Origin: an uncultured Spartobacteria bacterium
GTDB lineage: Bacteria > Verrucomicrobiota > Verrucomicrobiia > Chthoniobacterales > Chthoniobacteraceae
Direction of reading: 5' to 3'
DNA: 64,000 bases
Assembly: GCA_903882875.1 (NCBI GenBank)
Contig: CAIRYQ010000030.1
Span: 20,058-84,057 of the forward strand
In this document: piece by piece, positions 9,426-20,109 of the stretch
Layout of the letters: the number at the start of each line of letters is the position of its first letter
Numbering within the stretch: the stretch's first letter is position 1
Translations under genes and position numbers: made by a program
The notes under the pieces: model-generated
Seen by the model: only the letters and a program-made list of their open reading frames with translations
Told to the model about the DNA's origin: nothing
Database searches by the model: none

Positions 9426-9612
9426 CAGCATCGCAGCATCGCCGCCCGGCAAATTTTCAAAACCGCCGCTGCCGCCGGCCGGCCATCGTCCGCACGATGG
9501 AGCCAGTAGAAATCCGGCGGCGATTTCCCTCGGCCGTCTGAACTCCGGCAGCGGGACAGATGCTGGGCAGATCATGGATTCTCTGGCGCATGGATTGCTG
9601 ATAAATAACCCC

Positions 9613-10395
9613 ATGTCCTCAGCCACAGACAGAACCTGCCTTCAAAAATCGGCATCCCGGCTGAACAATCTCCTCCAAGTCATCACGCGTTCATCCACCG
9701 CCCTTGAGCCAATCTGCGGGGAAAATGCCGAGGCAAGACGCCATCTCAACGCACTCGCCACCGGCCTCGCGGGTGCCAGGCTGGTGGTCGGCGATCTGCT
9801 CAAGCAACTCGAGGCTCCACCGGCGGAGCCGCCACCGGAAGCGACGCGCGCAGTCGTGGCACAGGATCCACAGCCTGCCGTGACGACAGCCACACCTTCC
9901 GAAACCGCGGCACCACCGGACACACGATCCGCCATTGAGAATCCCGACGGAGAAAAGGAACTCGTCCTCATCATTGATGACGAGCGGACCATCGTCACCT
10001 ACGTCACGGAGACGCTCACGCGGGACGGCTACCGCGTCATCGGCTGCATCAATCCCTTTGAAGCGATCGAAGCCTACAAGCGGTCCAAGGATTCGATCGC
10101 CCTCGTGATCCTCGACTACACGCTGCCGATCATGAACGGCCAGGAAGTCTTCGACGAACTGCGGAGCCTGAATCCCCGCGTCGCCGTCATGCTCAGCAGC
10201 GGATTCGCCGAGCAGAAGGACGTGAATTCGATGCTCGCGCGCGGCCTCCGCGGCTTCCTGCCGAAGCCCTACACCCAGGAACGTCTGCTCGCCCAAGTCC
10301 GCTCCACCATCGCGGCGTCACGCGTAGGAAGCTCCATACCGCCCGCCACTCCAGCAGCGCCACCTGTGGCTGTGGAGGTTCCAGGAGCGGCGTGA
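9613..10395 (+). CDS. Response regulator with N-terminal helical domain and single C-terminal receiver
   Basis: The N-terminal third (SRLNNLLQVITRSSTALEP ... GARLVVGDLLKQLE) looks like a histidine-kinase dimerisation helix pair that lacks a phosphorylatable His. A Pro/Ala linker follows, then a complete receiver: ELVLIIDDERTIV, the phospho-acceptor in VILDYTLPIMNG, and the conserved Lys in FLPKPYT. There is no DNA-binding output domain; the C-terminus is a short Pro/Ala tail. It would act by protein contact, probably with a kinase encoded elsewhere. ATG 9574 is an in-frame alternative that would add 13 residues. No kinase gene is adjacent. Confidence 0.8.
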   Translation: MSSATDRTCLQKSASRLNNLLQVITRSSTALEPICGENAEARRHLNALATGLAGARLVVGDLLKQLEAPPAEPPPEATRAVVAQDPQPAVTTATPSETAAPPDTRSAIENPDGEKELVLIIDDERTIVTYVTETLTRDGYRVIGCINPFEAIEAYKRSKDSIALVILDYTLPIMNGQEVFDELRSLNPRVAVMLSSGFAEQKDVNSMLARGLRGFLPKPYTQERLLAQVRSTIAASRVGSSIPPATPAAPPVAVEVPGAA

Positions 10396-10564
10396 ATCAA
10401 ACAACCGGCCCGCGACGTCGCGGCGGTGATCGTTTGCCTGCGGCAAGTCTCCGGCCTCATCCCGGCTGGCGGGAATAGGTCGGAACGAACCACACGAAGT
10501 TTCTCTGACTCGGCTTGTCTCTTTGCGCCTTCGCATTTTCGCGCGAGGCACTTTTCCCGGCCTC

Positions 10565-11065
10565 TCAGGGCTTCACCTCGAAGACCATGATGATCTGCCC
10601 GCGCGCGTTCACAGGACCAGCGATGAAAAGGGGCTCACCTGGGCCGAGCATGTCCTCGTACTTCAGCAGCAAACGTTTGTCCTGGAAAAACTCCATCTTC
10701 ACTCCGTACCCGATGTGCAGGCGCGTGGCCTGGACGCTCAGCCAGAAATTCTTGGTCGGCACGAGCCAGTGTTCCTTCTCTCCTTGCATGGCCTTCGTTT
10801 CAGAGCCGACGATTTTGAACTGATCGTAACCGAGGAACTTTGTGAGTTTTGCGGCAAAGGGGGCGAGTTCCGGCGGCAGCGGCACGGGCTTCGTGCCTTT
10901 CTCCGACTTGGTCGCGATCACCACGGCGCTCCACACCTTGCCCTCCGCCGCGGGCATGAATGAGAAGGGCTTCTTCATCTCAGTGTGCGGCGGCTGGGCC
11001 ACTGCCCGCGCCGCTGCCACGAACCATGTGCCGAGCGCAAGAATCGCGGGGCTACTCAAGCGCAT
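10565..11065 (-). CDS. Exported protein of unknown function, last gene of the sigma-factor operon
   Basis: About 166 residues with a signal peptide (MRLSSPAILALGTWFVAAARAVAQ). The mature protein contains AEGKVWSAVVIATKSEKGTKP, GYDQFKIVGSETKAMQGEKEHWLVPTK and, at the end, PVNARGQIIMVFEVKP. I do not recognise a family. The ATG at 11065 overlaps the end of the putative anti-sigma gene by 14 bases, which places it in the same operon and suggests that it belongs to the same envelope response. Confidence 0.7.
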   Translation of the reverse strand: MRLSSPAILALGTWFVAAARAVAQPPHTEMKKPFSFMPAAEGKVWSAVVIATKSEKGTKPVPLPPELAPFAAKLTKFLGYDQFKIVGSETKAMQGEKEHWLVPTKNFWLSVQATRLHIGYGVKMEFFQDKRLLLKYEDMLGPGEPLFIAGPVNARGQIIMVFEVKP

Positions 11066-11564
11066 AATCATCCGGGAGCGGTTCCAGTCCATCAATCCAA
11101 ATCATCTTGAGGCCCTCCGCATCGAGCACCGTCGCGCCGAGCAGCCGGTCGCCCGGCGTCAGCGAGGTCTCCAGCGCGGCATATCGCTCCTGCTTTTCAC
11201 CTTCGCCGCCGCCGCGCACAAATGCCGCCCATACAGCGACCGCGGCGACGAGGCAGGCTGCGCCCGCAAAGGCGAGGCGCCACAGCGAAAACAGGCCGCG
11301 CCCGTTCGCGGGAGCGGCTGGCACCGACACCGGCGCCGCGGCGATTTCGCGCAGGATTGATGCGTTGAAAAACTCCGGATTGCGGAGTTTCGGAGCGGGC
11401 GAATGCCGACGCACGGCACCGATGATCCGCGTGTGAACCGCGCGCTCGGCGGCGGCATCGGGGTGCTCGCGCTCGAATGCGGCGGCGTCCGGAGCCGAGA
11501 GTTTCCCGTCAAGGTAGGCTGTCCATTTTTCCTCGGGCGATGATGGCAGTTCAGAGTTGTTCAT
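11052..11564 (-). CDS. Putative membrane-bound anti-sigma factor
   Basis: 170 residues: an N-terminal helical region (SSPEEKWTAYLDGKLSAPDAAAFEREHPD) like the sigma-binding domain of anti-sigma factors, one membrane segment at about residues 93-115 (LWRLAFAGAACLVAAVAVWAAFV), and a short outer domain (VLDAEGLKMIWIDGLEPL). No Cys/His zinc-binding set is present, so it is not a standard ZAS protein. The assignment rests on topology and on its position directly after, and overlapping by 14 bases, the ECF sigma gene. The model is that it holds the sigma factor at the membrane until an envelope signal arrives. Confidence 0.65.
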   Translation of the reverse strand: MNNSELPSSPEEKWTAYLDGKLSAPDAAAFEREHPDAAAERAVHTRIIGAVRRHSPAPKLRNPEFFNASILREIAAAPVSVPAAPANGRGLFSLWRLAFAGAACLVAAVAVWAAFVRGGGEGEKQERYAALETSLTPGDRLLGATVLDAEGLKMIWIDGLEPLPDDYALE

Positions 11565-12249
11565 GGACGTCGCGGAGCATGGTTTGGAGTTTCCGGCGGG
11601 CGTAAAATAACCGTGACATCACGGTACCGATGGAACAGCCGATCGCATCTGCAATTTCGTGGTATTCCATGCCGTCGAGTTCGCGCATGACGATCACCGT
11701 CCGGTGCTCATCGCTGAGCCTGGCGATGGCCTCGTCAATGCGCTTGCGAATTTCCTGATCGGCGAGCTTCACCGCGGGCTCGACCACGGCCTGCGGCGCG
11801 GTCACTGCGCCGGGAGCGATGCCGGGCAGCCCGACCGAGTCGTCAAACTCCTGCCCGCTCTCGATTTTTTTCCGGCGCAGCCAGTCGAGCGCCACATTCG
11901 TCATGATGCGGTAGAGCCATGTGAAAAATGACGACTGCCCTCGGAAATTGGCCAGGCTGCGCCACGCGCGCACGAAGCCGTCCTGGGTGAGATCCCAGGC
12001 GTCCTCTTCGTTTCTGACCATCTGGTAAATCATGGAAAAACAGCGTTGGCGGTGGCGGGTGACGAGTTCGTTGAAAGCCTGCGTGTCCCCGGCGCGGCAC
12101 CGGGCGACGAGTTCAATATCGCCCGGCCCCTCGGCAGGGACATCGGCTTCAGGCTTGGACGGGGAATCGCTCAATCTATTCAGTCGCGCCGGGGATTTCA
12201 GAGCCCTAGCGCCCGCCGCGCCGACGGCGGAACTCCGAACGGCACTCAC
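11551..12249 (-). CDS. ECF-type RNA polymerase sigma factor
   Basis: 232 residues. Region 2 reads FSMIYQMVRNEEDAWDLTQDGFVRAW with FTWLYRIMTNVALDWLRRKK; region 4 reads ARLSDEHRTVIVMRELDGMEYHEIADAIGCSIGTVMSRLFYARRKL. This is a group 4 sigma factor directing RNA polymerase to an alternative promoter set. The ATG at 12249 overlaps the preceding gene by 44 bases and gives a long poorly conserved N-terminus, so a later start (for example a TTG near 12177) is possible. It sits in a chain of four overlapping genes, followed directly by its likely anti-sigma factor. Confidence 0.9.
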   Translation of the reverse strand: MSAVRSSAVGAAGARALKSPARLNRLSDSPSKPEADVPAEGPGDIELVARCRAGDTQAFNELVTRHRQRCFSMIYQMVRNEEDAWDLTQDGFVRAWRSLANFRGQSSFFTWLYRIMTNVALDWLRRKKIESGQEFDDSVGLPGIAPGAVTAPQAVVEPAVKLADQEIRKRIDEAIARLSDEHRTVIVMRELDGMEYHEIADAIGCSIGTVMSRLFYARRKLQTMLRDVHEQL

Positions 12250-12859
12250 CCATCTTGCTCACGATGCCGTCGCGGATCGAAAAAATCCGCCCCCTGAGCA
12301 TCTCAAGCTGCCCATCCCCGAGCAGCCGTTCGTCGTGCAGCGTCACCGCCGCGTTCAGCGACACGGTGAGCGCACGCAGGCCCCGCTTGAGGTAGGCGAT
12401 GCTCATCCCGAGTTCGTCAATGTCGTCGTCGTTCAGCGCCGCGGCGAGCTTGGCCGCGGTAAGCGTCGTCTCCTCCCGCAGCGTGATCGCCGCAGGGTGC
12501 TCGCGCACTTTTTCGTCTACGCGCACAAACATTTCATCCAGCTCCGCGCTGAAGGCGATCGTCTCGCGGTAGAGCGGGTGCTTTTCAAAGCCGAATGTCA
12601 CCGGCTCCTCGGACGGCTCCACGTCATCGTCGGAAACGGCATCCTCAAACGACGACTCCACCTCGTCCTCCCAGTCGCGGGTCTCGCCTCCGATGAGATG
12701 AGTCCAGCCCATCTCGTGCGCAATGATCGCATCGCGGTCCGGGTGATCCATGTATTTTTCGAGCAGGCCCATGTATTTCTCGGTGCGACGCTCCTGCTCC
12801 TGGAGAAATCTCTCCCAGTCGTATTCGTCCCAGGCTTTGTCGGCATTTTCTTCCGGCAT
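12206..12859 (-). CDS. Conserved hypothetical acidic protein, first gene of the sigma-factor operon
   Basis: A 217-residue, probably cytosolic, highly acidic protein with a tyrosine/tryptophan-rich start (KAWDEYDWERFLQEQERRTEKYMGLLEKY), a poly-acidic middle (SDDDVEPSEEP) and a helical C-terminal half ending in a basic RRRRGGR tail. No motif that I recognise. It overlaps the ECF sigma gene by 44 bases as annotated and is the operon's first gene, so its expression is probably tied to the sigma factor. Confidence 0.6.
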   Translation of the reverse strand: MPEENADKAWDEYDWERFLQEQERRTEKYMGLLEKYMDHPDRDAIIAHEMGWTHLIGGETRDWEDEVESSFEDAVSDDDVEPSEEPVTFGFEKHPLYRETIAFSAELDEMFVRVDEKVREHPAAITLREETTLTAAKLAAALNDDDIDELGMSIAYLKRGLRALTVSLNAAVTLHDERLLGDGQLEMLRGRIFSIRDGIVSKMGECRSEFRRRRGGR

Positions 12860-13120
12860 ATCGCGCTACGTAACGCGCACTTTGCCGCAGCGCAAATGGG
12901 AATCTTCATCCGCGGCCCGCTTTGAAATTTCGGGAGTCGGCGGGCCAAGCGAAATTTCCTGAGAAAAAATCCTGTTGCGACGCGGGCAAGGGTGTTATGT
13001 GCCGCCGCCAATTTTGAAAAAACAGCCAGCATTCACAGAGCAACATCCCCTGAAAAAAACGGCGCATCACGAAGCGTCAGGCCGTGGAATTTTTGTATGG
13101 CTGAACGGCACAGTTGAGAT

Positions 13121-16100
13121 ATGAACATGCGCGGCTCTTTGCAGACCGACATCACCGAAATGAAGAACCAGGGACTTCCGCAGAAACAGGGACCAACGCA
13201 GAATCAGGGACTGCCCGAAAAGCAGGGACTCTATGATCCGCAGTTTGAACACGACGCTTGTGGCGTCGGGTTCGTCGTTCACATGAAGGGCAGGCAGTCG
13301 CACAGCATCGTGCAGAATGCGCTGACCATCCTCGTGAACCTCGACCACCGCGGCGCGACGGGTGCGGAGAAAAATTCGGGCGATGGCGCGGGCATCCTCA
13401 TGCAGCTCCCGCACAAGTTCCTGAAGAAAGTCGCGGGCTTCCCGCTGCCGGCGCCGGGGCAGTATGGCGTGGGCAGCATCTATGGTTCGCCGGATGCGGC
13501 GGCGCGGAAAAAGGGACGCGAGCTTTTTGAACAGATCGCAAAGTCCGAGGGCCTCACGGTGCTCGGCTGGCGCGATGTGCCGACGGACAACTCGTCGCTC
13601 GGCCACACGGCGCAGGCGAGCGAGCCGTTCATGCAGCAGGTGTTCATTCAGCGCGCGGCGGAGATCAAGGACGACGCGACTTTCGAGCGAAAGCTTTACG
13701 TGCTGCGCAAGCTCACGCACAAGGCCATCCGCGGCGGAGGCGTGGACAAGTTTTGGTATGCGCCGAGCTTTTCGAGCCGCACGCTTGTTTACAAAGGCAT
13801 GCTGATGCCGGAGCAGGTCGGGAAATATTTTCTCGACCTCGCGGACCCGGACATCGAGAGCGCGCTCGCGCTGGTGCATTCGCGTTTCTCGACAAACACG
13901 TTCCCGAGCTGGGAGCGTTCGCATCCGTATCGTTACATCGCGCACAATGGCGAAATCAACACGCTGCGCGGCAATATCAACTGGATGAAGGCGCGCGAGT
14001 CGCTGCTCGCCAGCCCGCTGTTTGATGACGTGAAAAAAATCCTCCCGATCGTGAATGAGGCGGGATCGGATTCGGCGATGTTCGACAACGTGCTCGAACT
14101 GCTCGTGCAGGGCGGGCGTTCGCTGCCGCATGCGATGATGATGATGATTCCCGAGCCGTGGGCCGGGCATGAGTCCATGAGCGAGGAGAAGAAGGCGTTT
14201 TACGAATTCCACTCCTGCCTGATGGAGCCGTGGGACGGCCCGGCGTCGGTCGCCTTCACCGATGGCACGATGATCGGTGCGACGCTCGATCGCAACGGTC
14301 TGCGCCCCTCGCGCTATTATGTGACGAAGGACGACCTCGTGATCATGGCGAGCGAAGCTGGCGTGCTGCCGGTCGCACCGGAGAATATCGTATCGAAAGG
14401 ACGCCTGCAGCCCGGACGCATGTTCATCGTGAACATGGAGGAAGGCCGCATCGTTCCCGACGACGAAATCAAGAGCCGCATCGCGGGCGAAAAGCCGTAC
14501 CGCCAGTGGCTCGACAAGCACCTCGTGCATCTTGCGGACATCAAGGACGGCGAACCCGTCGCGCCGCCGGATCACAAGACGATGCTCCAGCGCCAGCATG
14601 CGTTCGGCTATTCGTTTGAGGATCTCCGCATGTTGATGGTGCCGATGGCGCGCGATGGTGTGGAAGCCATCGGCTCGATGGGCACCGACACGCCGATCGC
14701 GGTGCTCTCGGAGCGTCCGAAACTGCTGTTCGATTATTTCAAGCAGCTTTTCGCGCAGGTCACGAATCCGCCGATTGACTGCATCCGCGAGGAGATCATC
14801 ACGTCTTCCGTCACCACGATCGGCGCAGAGGGCAACCTGCTCAATCCGACGCCGGAGAGCTGCCACCTCATCGAGTTGAAGACGCCGATCCTCAGCAACG
14901 AGGAACTCGCGAAACTCAAGGCCGTGACCGACGGACAATTTTCTGCCGTCTCGATTCCGATCCTTTTCGATCCGCGCGGCGGTACTGCGGCGATGGAAAA
15001 GGCGCTTGATGAAATTTTCGCGCAGGCGGATCGCTCGATCGCGGCTGGCAAGAACATCCTTATCCTTTCCGACCGCGGGACGAGCAAGGACAACGCGCCG
15101 ATCCCTTCGCTGCTCGCAGTGTCGGGCCTGCACCATCATCTCATCCGCAAAGGCACGCGCACGCAGGTGGACCTCGTGCTCGAAAGTGGCGAGCCGCGCG
15201 AGGTGCATCACTTCTGCACGCTCATCGGCTACGGCTGCGGCGCGATCAATCCCTACCTCGCATTCGAGACGCTCGACGACATGATCCGCCAGGGTCTGCT
15301 CGTGAAAGTGGATCACAAGACGGCGTGCAAGAACTACATCAAGGCCGCGACGAAAGGCGTGATCAAGGTCGCGTCAAAGATCGGCATCTCCACGATGCAG
15401 AGCTACCGCGGCGCACAAATCTTCGAGGCCGTCGGACTCAATCAGGCGATCGTGGACAAGTATTTCACGACGACCGCGACGCGCATTGAGGGCTCGGACA
15501 TCGGCATCATCGCCACGGAGGCACTCGCGCGGCACAGCCACGCATTTCCCGACCGCCAGACGAACGGCAACACGCTCGAAGTCGGCGGCGAATACCAGTG
15601 GCGCCGTGAGGGCGAGGCGCACCTTTTCAATCCGCAGACGATCCACACGCTGCAAAAGGCGGTGCGCAGCGGGAGCTACGAGACGTTCAAGCAATACAGC
15701 AAGCTCGTGGACGAGCAGGTGAAGAACTTCTACACGCTGCGCGGGCTGCTGGACTTCAAGGCTCAGACGCCGGTGCCGATCGAGGAAGTGGAGTCGGTCG
15801 AGACGATCCTGAAGCGTTTCAAGACGGGCGCGATGAGCTACGGCTCGATTTCCAGCGAGGCGCACGAGGCGCTCGCCATCGCGATGAACCGCATCGGCGG
15901 CAAATCGAACACCGGCGAGGGCGGCGAAGATTCCGCGCGCTACACTTGGACAAATGAGCGCGGCGACTCGAAGAACAGCGCGATCAAGCAGGTGGCCTCG
16001 GGCCGTTTCGGCGTCACGAGCCTCTATCTCTCGCAGGCGAAGGAACTGCAGATCAAAATGGCGCAGGGCGCAAAGCCCGGCGAAGGCGGCCAGCTTCCCG

Positions 16101-17773
16101 GCGCGAAAGTGTATCCTTGGATCGCAAAGGTGCGGCATTCTACGCCCGGCGTGGGACTCATCTCGCCGCCGCCGCATCACGACATCTATTCCATCGAGGA
16201 TCTCGCGGAGCTGATTCACGATCTGAAAAACTCGAACCGCCACGCACGTATCAGCGTGAAGCTCGTGAGCGAAGTCGGTGTCGGCACGATCGCCGCGGGC
16301 GTCTCAAAGGCGCACGCGGATGTGGTGCTCATCTCGGGTTTCGATGGCGGCACGGGTGCTTCGCCGCAGACTTCGATCAAGCACGCCGGCATCCCGTGGG
16401 AACTCGGCCTCGCCGAGACGCACCAGACGCTCGTGCTGAACAATCTCCGCTCGCGCATCGTCGTCGAGGCGGACGGCCAGATGAAGACCGGACGCGACGT
16501 GATCGTCGCCGCGTTGCTCGGCGCGGAGGAGTTTGGTTTCGCGACCGCACCGCTCGTCACGCTCGGCTGCATCATGATGCGCGTGTGCCATCTCAATACG
16601 TGTCCCGTCGGAATCGCCACGCAGGATCCGCAGCTCCGTGCGAAGTTCACGGGCGATCCTGAATACGCGGCGAACTTCATGCGGTTCATCGCGCAGGAAG
16701 TGCGCGAACTCATGGCACAGCTCGGCTTCCGCAAGCTCGAGGACATGGTCGGCCGCACCGACATTCTTGAAGCGCGCAAGGCCGTAGATCACTGGAAGGC
16801 GAAGGGCCTCGACTTCTCGAAAATCCTCTACCAGCCGCCGGTCGGCCCCGAAGTCGGGCGTTTCTGCACCGAGGCGCAGGATCACGGCCTCGAAAAATCC
16901 CTCGACCTCACGCAGCTCCTCGACATCTGCAAACCCGCCATTGAGCGCGGCGAAAAAGTGACGGCGACACTGCCGATCCGAAACGTCAACCGCGTGGTTG
17001 GAACGATCCTCGGCTACGAGATCACCAAGCGCCACTGGCAGGGACTTCCCGATGACACGGTGCATCTGAAATTCAACGGCAGCGCGGGCCAGAGCTTCGG
17101 CGCATTCATCCCGAAGGGCGTGACGCTCGAACTCGAAGGCGACGCGAATGACTATGTCGGAAAGGGAATGAGCGGCGGCAGGATCATCGTCTATCCGCCC
17201 GCCGGGTCCACGTTCACTGCGGAGGACAACATCATCGCCGGAAACGTTGCGCTCTACGGTGCCACGGCGGGCGAGCTTTTCCTGCGGGGCATGGCTGGCG
17301 AACGCTTCGGCGTGCGCAACTCCGGCGTGGATGCCGTCGTCGAGGGCGTCGGCGATCACGGTTGTGAATACATGACCGGTGGTCGCGTCGTCATCCTCGG
17401 ACTCACGGGCCGCAATTTTGCCGCAGGCATGAGTGGCGGCGTCGCGTATGTGCTCGACGAAGCCGGTGACTTTGCCACGCGCTGCAACACGCAGATGGTC
17501 GCACTCGAAAAGGTCGAGGATCGCGCGGAAATTGACGCCCTTTACACGCTGATCAAAAAGCACGCGGACTACACGAAGAGCCAGAAGGCCTTCAAGGTGC
17601 TCGCGCTATGGGAGGAGACGGTGCCGAAGTTCGTGAAGGTCATGCCGAAGGACTACAAGCGTGTGCTGCAGGCGCTCAAGAAAGCGGAGGCCGACGGCCT
17701 CAGCGGCGACGACGCACTCAACGCAGCCTTCGAGGCCAATGCCCGCGATGTCGCGCGCATCGGTGGTGGCTAG
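13121..17773 (+). CDS. gltB: Glutamate synthase (NADPH), large subunit
   Basis: 1550 residues, normal GltB size. The N-terminal glutamine amidotransferase domain begins after a short leader at EHDACGVGF with the catalytic Cys47; the central and FMN-binding synthase domains carry [18 protein letters not shown] and [13 protein letters not shown]; the 3Fe-4S cluster cysteines are in [16 protein letters not shown]; the C-terminal GXGXG beta-helix is present ([24 protein letters not shown]). It transfers the glutamine amide to 2-oxoglutarate in ammonia assimilation. It is followed by gltD after 25 bases. The leader before the catalytic Cys has an internal duplication of an NQGLP-KQG unit. Confidence 0.97.
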   Translation: MNMRGSLQTDITEMKNQGLPQKQGPTQNQGLPEKQGLYDPQFEHDACGVGFVVHMKGRQSHSIVQNALTILVNLDHRGATGAEKNSGDGAGILMQLPHKFLKKVAGFPLPAPGQYGVGSIYGSPDAAARKKGRELFEQIAKSEGLTVLGWRDVPTDNSSLGHTAQASEPFMQQVFIQRAAEIKDDATFERKLYVLRKLTHKAIRGGGVDKFWYAPSFSSRTLVYKGMLMPEQVGKYFLDLADPDIESALALVHSRFSTNTFPSWERSHPYRYIAHNGEINTLRGNINWMKARESLLASPLFDDVKKILPIVNEAGSDSAMFDNVLELLVQGGRSLPHAMMMMIPEPWAGHESMSEEKKAFYEFHSCLMEPWDGPASVAFTDGTMIGATLDRNGLRPSRYYVTKDDLVIMASEAGVLPVAPENIVSKGRLQPGRMFIVNMEEGRIVPDDEIKSRIAGEKPYRQWLDKHLVHLADIKDGEPVAPPDHKTMLQRQHAFGYSFEDLRMLMVPMARDGVEAIGSMGTDTPIAVLSERPKLLFDYFKQLFAQVTNPPIDCIREEIITSSVTTIGAEGNLLNPTPESCHLIELKTPILSNEELAKLKAVTDGQFSAVSIPILFDPRGGTAAMEKALDEIFAQADRSIAAGKNILILSDRGTSKDNAPIPSLLAVSGLHHHLIRKGTRTQVDLVLESGEPREVHHFCTLIGYGCGAINPYLAFETLDDMIRQGLLVKVDHKTACKNYIKAATKGVIKVASKIGISTMQSYRGAQIFEAVGLNQAIVDKYFTTTATRIEGSDIGIIATEALARHSHAFPDRQTNGNTLEVGGEYQWRREGEAHLFNPQTIHTLQKAVRSGSYETFKQYSKLVDEQVKNFYTLRGLLDFKAQTPVPIEEVESVETILKRFKTGAMSYGSISSEAHEALAIAMNRIGGKSNTGEGGEDSARYTWTNERGDSKNSAIKQVASGRFGVTSLYLSQAKELQIKMAQGAKPGEGGQLPGAKVYPWIAKVRHSTPGVGLISPPPHHDIYSIEDLAELIHDLKNSNRHARISVKLVSEVGVGTIAAGVSKAHADVVLISGFDGGTGASPQTSIKHAGIPWELGLAETHQTLVLNNLRSRIVVEADGQMKTGRDVIVAALLGAEEFGFATAPLVTLGCIMMRVCHLNTCPVGIATQDPQLRAKFTGDPEYAANFMRFIAQEVRELMAQLGFRKLEDMVGRTDILEARKAVDHWKAKGLDFSKILYQPPVGPEVGRFCTEAQDHGLEKSLDLTQLLDICKPAIERGEKVTATLPIRNVNRVVGTILGYEITKRHWQGLPDDTVHLKFNGSAGQSFGAFIPKGVTLELEGDANDYVGKGMSGGRIIVYPPAGSTFTAEDNIIAGNVALYGATAGELFLRGMAGERFGVRNSGVDAVVEGVGDHGCEYMTGGRVVILGLTGRNFAAGMSGGVAYVLDEAGDFATRCNTQMVALEKVEDRAEIDALYTLIKKHADYTKSQKAFKVLALWEETVPKFVKVMPKDYKRVLQALKKAEADGLSGDDALNAAFEANARDVARIGGG

Positions 17774-17798
17774 GCGCAACAACAATTTCGACACGACA

Positions 17799-19283
17799 AT
17801 GGGAAAACCAACTGGCTTCATTGAATATCTCCGCGAAATTCCGGCGGACCGCGCACCGCTCGAACGCGTTCGCGACTGGAGTGAATTCCATCTCCACATG
17901 CCCGAGCCAGCGCTCAAGACGCAGGGCGCACGGTGCATGGATTGCGGCGTTCCATTTTGCCACACCGGCACGCTCATCAGCGGCATGGCGAGCGGCTGCC
18001 CGATTAACAATCTCATCCCCGAGTGGAATGACCTCGTCTATCGCGGACTGTGGAAGGAAGCACTCGAGCGCCTGCACAAGACGAACAACTTCCCCGAGTT
18101 CACCGGCCGCGTGTGCCCCGCGCCGTGCGAAGGCTCGTGCGTGCTCGGCATCAATGAGCCGCCGGTCACGATCAAGAACATCGAGGTCGCAATTATTGAC
18201 CGGGGTTGGGAGGAAGGCTGGGTCGTGGCCGAACCGCCGGCGAAGCGCACCGGAAAGAAAGTCGCGATCATCGGTTCCGGCCCGGCGGGACTTTCCGCCG
18301 CTGCACAGCTCAACAAGGCCGGGCACACCGTCGCCGTTTACGAGCGCGCGGATCGTCCGGGCGGCCTGCTCATGTATGGCATCCCGAACATGAAACTCGA
18401 TAAGAACGAGGTCGTGCTCCGCCGCATCAAGCTGCTCGAAAGCGAGGGCGTGAAATTCGTCTGCAACACCGAGGTCGGGAAAAATTATCCCGCGGAAAAA
18501 CTGATGGCCGAATCCGACGCCGTGGTCCTCGCGACCGGCGCGACCAAGCCGCGCGACCTTCCCATCGAGGGACGTGCGCTGAAGGGCATCCACTTCGCGA
18601 TGGAGTTTCTCACCGCAAACACGAAGTCGCTTTTGGACAGGCACAAGAATGGCGACTTCATTGATGCGACTGCCAAGGACGTCGTCGTCATCGGCGGCGG
18701 CGACACAGGCACGGACTGCGTGGGCACCTCGATGCGCCACGGCTGCACGAGCCTCGTGCAGCTCGAAATCCTGCCGAAGTCTCCGGACGACCGCGCGAAG
18801 GACAACCCGTGGCCCGAGTGGCCGAAGGTTTACAAGATGGACTATGGCCAGGAGGAAGCCGCCGCGAAATTCGGCGACGACCCGCGCGTTTACCTCACGA
18901 CCGCGACGAAGTTCGAGGGCGATGCGAACGGCCATGTGAAGGCCGTTCACACCGTGCAGGTCGAGTGGACGCGAAACGACAAGGGCCAGTTCATCCCGAA
19001 GAATGTTCCCGGCAGCGAGAAGGTGCTGCCCGCGCAGATCGTGCTGCTCGCGATGGGCTTCCTCGGGCCGGAGCAGCCGCTGCTTGATGCGCTCGGCGTC
19101 GAACGCGATCCGCGCAGCAACGTGAAGGCCGAATACGGCAAATACGGCACCAGCATTCCGAAAGTGTTTGCCGCCGGCGACTGCCGCCGCGGCCAGAGCC
19201 TCATCGTGTGGGCCTTCAATGAAGGCCGCGGCGCCGCACGCGAGTGCGACCGCTTCCTCATGGGCGCCACGGATCTGCCGTAG
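17799..19283 (+). CDS. gltD: Glutamate synthase, small subunit (NADPH-dependent FAD/Fe-S protein)
   Basis: 494 residues. N-terminal Fe-S cluster cysteines occur in [19 protein letters not shown] and [15 protein letters not shown] binding starts at [23 protein letters not shown] binding at [13 protein letters not shown], and the C-terminal FAD contact is [22 protein letters not shown]. It passes electrons from NADPH to the large subunit. Start is ATG 17799 ([12 protein letters not shown]), which matches the family, 25 bases after gltB in the same operon. Confidence 0.97.
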   Translation: MGKPTGFIEYLREIPADRAPLERVRDWSEFHLHMPEPALKTQGARCMDCGVPFCHTGTLISGMASGCPINNLIPEWNDLVYRGLWKEALERLHKTNNFPEFTGRVCPAPCEGSCVLGINEPPVTIKNIEVAIIDRGWEEGWVVAEPPAKRTGKKVAIIGSGPAGLSAAAQLNKAGHTVAVYERADRPGGLLMYGIPNMKLDKNEVVLRRIKLLESEGVKFVCNTEVGKNYPAEKLMAESDAVVLATGATKPRDLPIEGRALKGIHFAMEFLTANTKSLLDRHKNGDFIDATAKDVVVIGGGDTGTDCVGTSMRHGCTSLVQLEILPKSPDDRAKDNPWPEWPKVYKMDYGQEEAAAKFGDDPRVYLTTATKFEGDANGHVKAVHTVQVEWTRNDKGQFIPKNVPGSEKVLPAQIVLLAMGFLGPEQPLLDALGVERDPRSNVKAEYGKYGTSIPKVFAAGDCRRGQSLIVWAFNEGRGAARECDRFLMGATDLP

Positions 19284-19427
19284 GCAATACCCGGACCTGC
19301 ATCGCTCCCTCGAATTCAAAAGGGCACCCCGTGTCTTTGCGCACTGGTTTGACCTAATCGGTTCGGAATAGAAAATTGGGACGATTGCGGCTTGCGGAGC
19401 GGGCGTATCCTGTCCGAGAGGATCACC

Positions 19428-20051
19428 ATGAATGCGCTTGGCCGTTCATTTTTCCAACGCGATCCGGTGACGTGCGCACGGGAACTGATCGGCTGCACGC
19501 TACGCTGGGGGGATTGCGCGGGGGTGATCGTGGAGACGGAGGCGTACGGTGCGCTGAACGACGAGGCGAGCCACATCTGGTCGCGACCGAGTGCGCGCGC
19601 GTTCGTCGCGAACCATCCGGCGGGCGCGGCGTATGTGTATTTCAACTACGGGATGCACTGGATGCTGAACGTGCTCGTGAAAGGCGGGAGCGAGGACGGC
19701 TTCGTGCTGTTCCGCGCGATCGAGCCGGTGGAGGGAATCGCGGCGATGACGCGGCGGCGCGCGAAGAATTCAAGTTTCAAAATCCAACGTCCGAAATCCA
19801 ACTCGTGGCTATGCAGCGGGCCGGGGAAGCTCGCGCAGGCGCTCGGGGTGACGGGACGCGATCACGGGCGGGATTTTTGCGCGGGTGTGGGCGTGGGATT
19901 TTTTCCGTCCGCGACTGCGGTGGAGATCGAATCGGGAGCGCGCATCGGAATTTCGCGCGCTCAGCATCTCGCGTGGCGCTTCATGCTGCACGGGAGCGGA
20001 CACGTTTCCGTGAAGCCATCCTCGAAGCTGCGGCTCCCGGAAAAAGAGTGA
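19428..20051 (+). CDS. mpg: 3-methyladenine DNA glycosylase (AAG/MPG family) with a repeat-derived internal insertion
   Basis: 207 residues. Base-excision enzyme removing alkylated purines; family motifs seen are CARELIGCTLR, the active-site strand VIVETEAYG, ASHIWSRPSARA, AYVYFNYGMHWMLNV and LCSGPGKLAQALG. ATG 19428 is chosen because GAGAGG lies just upstream and the protein then starts as usual. Between the MTRRRAK helix and the LCSGPGK loop lies an unusual segment, NSSFKIQRPKSNSW (about residues 114-127), where family members have only a few residues. Its DNA resembles an intergenic repeat also seen near 20850. The loop borders the active-site region, so effect on activity is open. Confidence 0.88.
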   Translation: MNALGRSFFQRDPVTCARELIGCTLRWGDCAGVIVETEAYGALNDEASHIWSRPSARAFVANHPAGAAYVYFNYGMHWMLNVLVKGGSEDGFVLFRAIEPVEGIAAMTRRRAKNSSFKIQRPKSNSWLCSGPGKLAQALGVTGRDHGRDFCAGVGVGFFPSATAVEIESGARIGISRAQHLAWRFMLHGSGHVSVKPSSKLRLPEKE

Positions 20052-20079
20052 GGCCAGGCTGGACGAATCCAGCCTGGCC
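20052..20079. terminator. Perfect 12-bp hairpin between convergent genes (bidirectional terminator)
   Basis: GGCCAGGCTGGA (20052-20063) and TCCAGCCTGGCC (20068-20079) pair perfectly around a CGAA tetraloop. It sits right after the mpg stop and before the end of the convergent small lipoprotein gene. Read on the minus strand it is followed by TCACTCTTTTTC, a fair T-run, so it best ends the lipoprotein transcript; on the plus strand there is no T-run. Confidence 0.75.
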
Positions 20080-20109
20080 CCAAAAGGGTAAACCTCCCGG
20101 AGGGGAAGG

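Noticed and set aside
13067..15316. Long open frame (about 749 codons) on the minus strand opposite gltB
   Set aside because: It is antisense to a fully conserved gene, is Arg/His/Asp-rich without domains, and is explained by the codon bias of the GC-rich sense strand.
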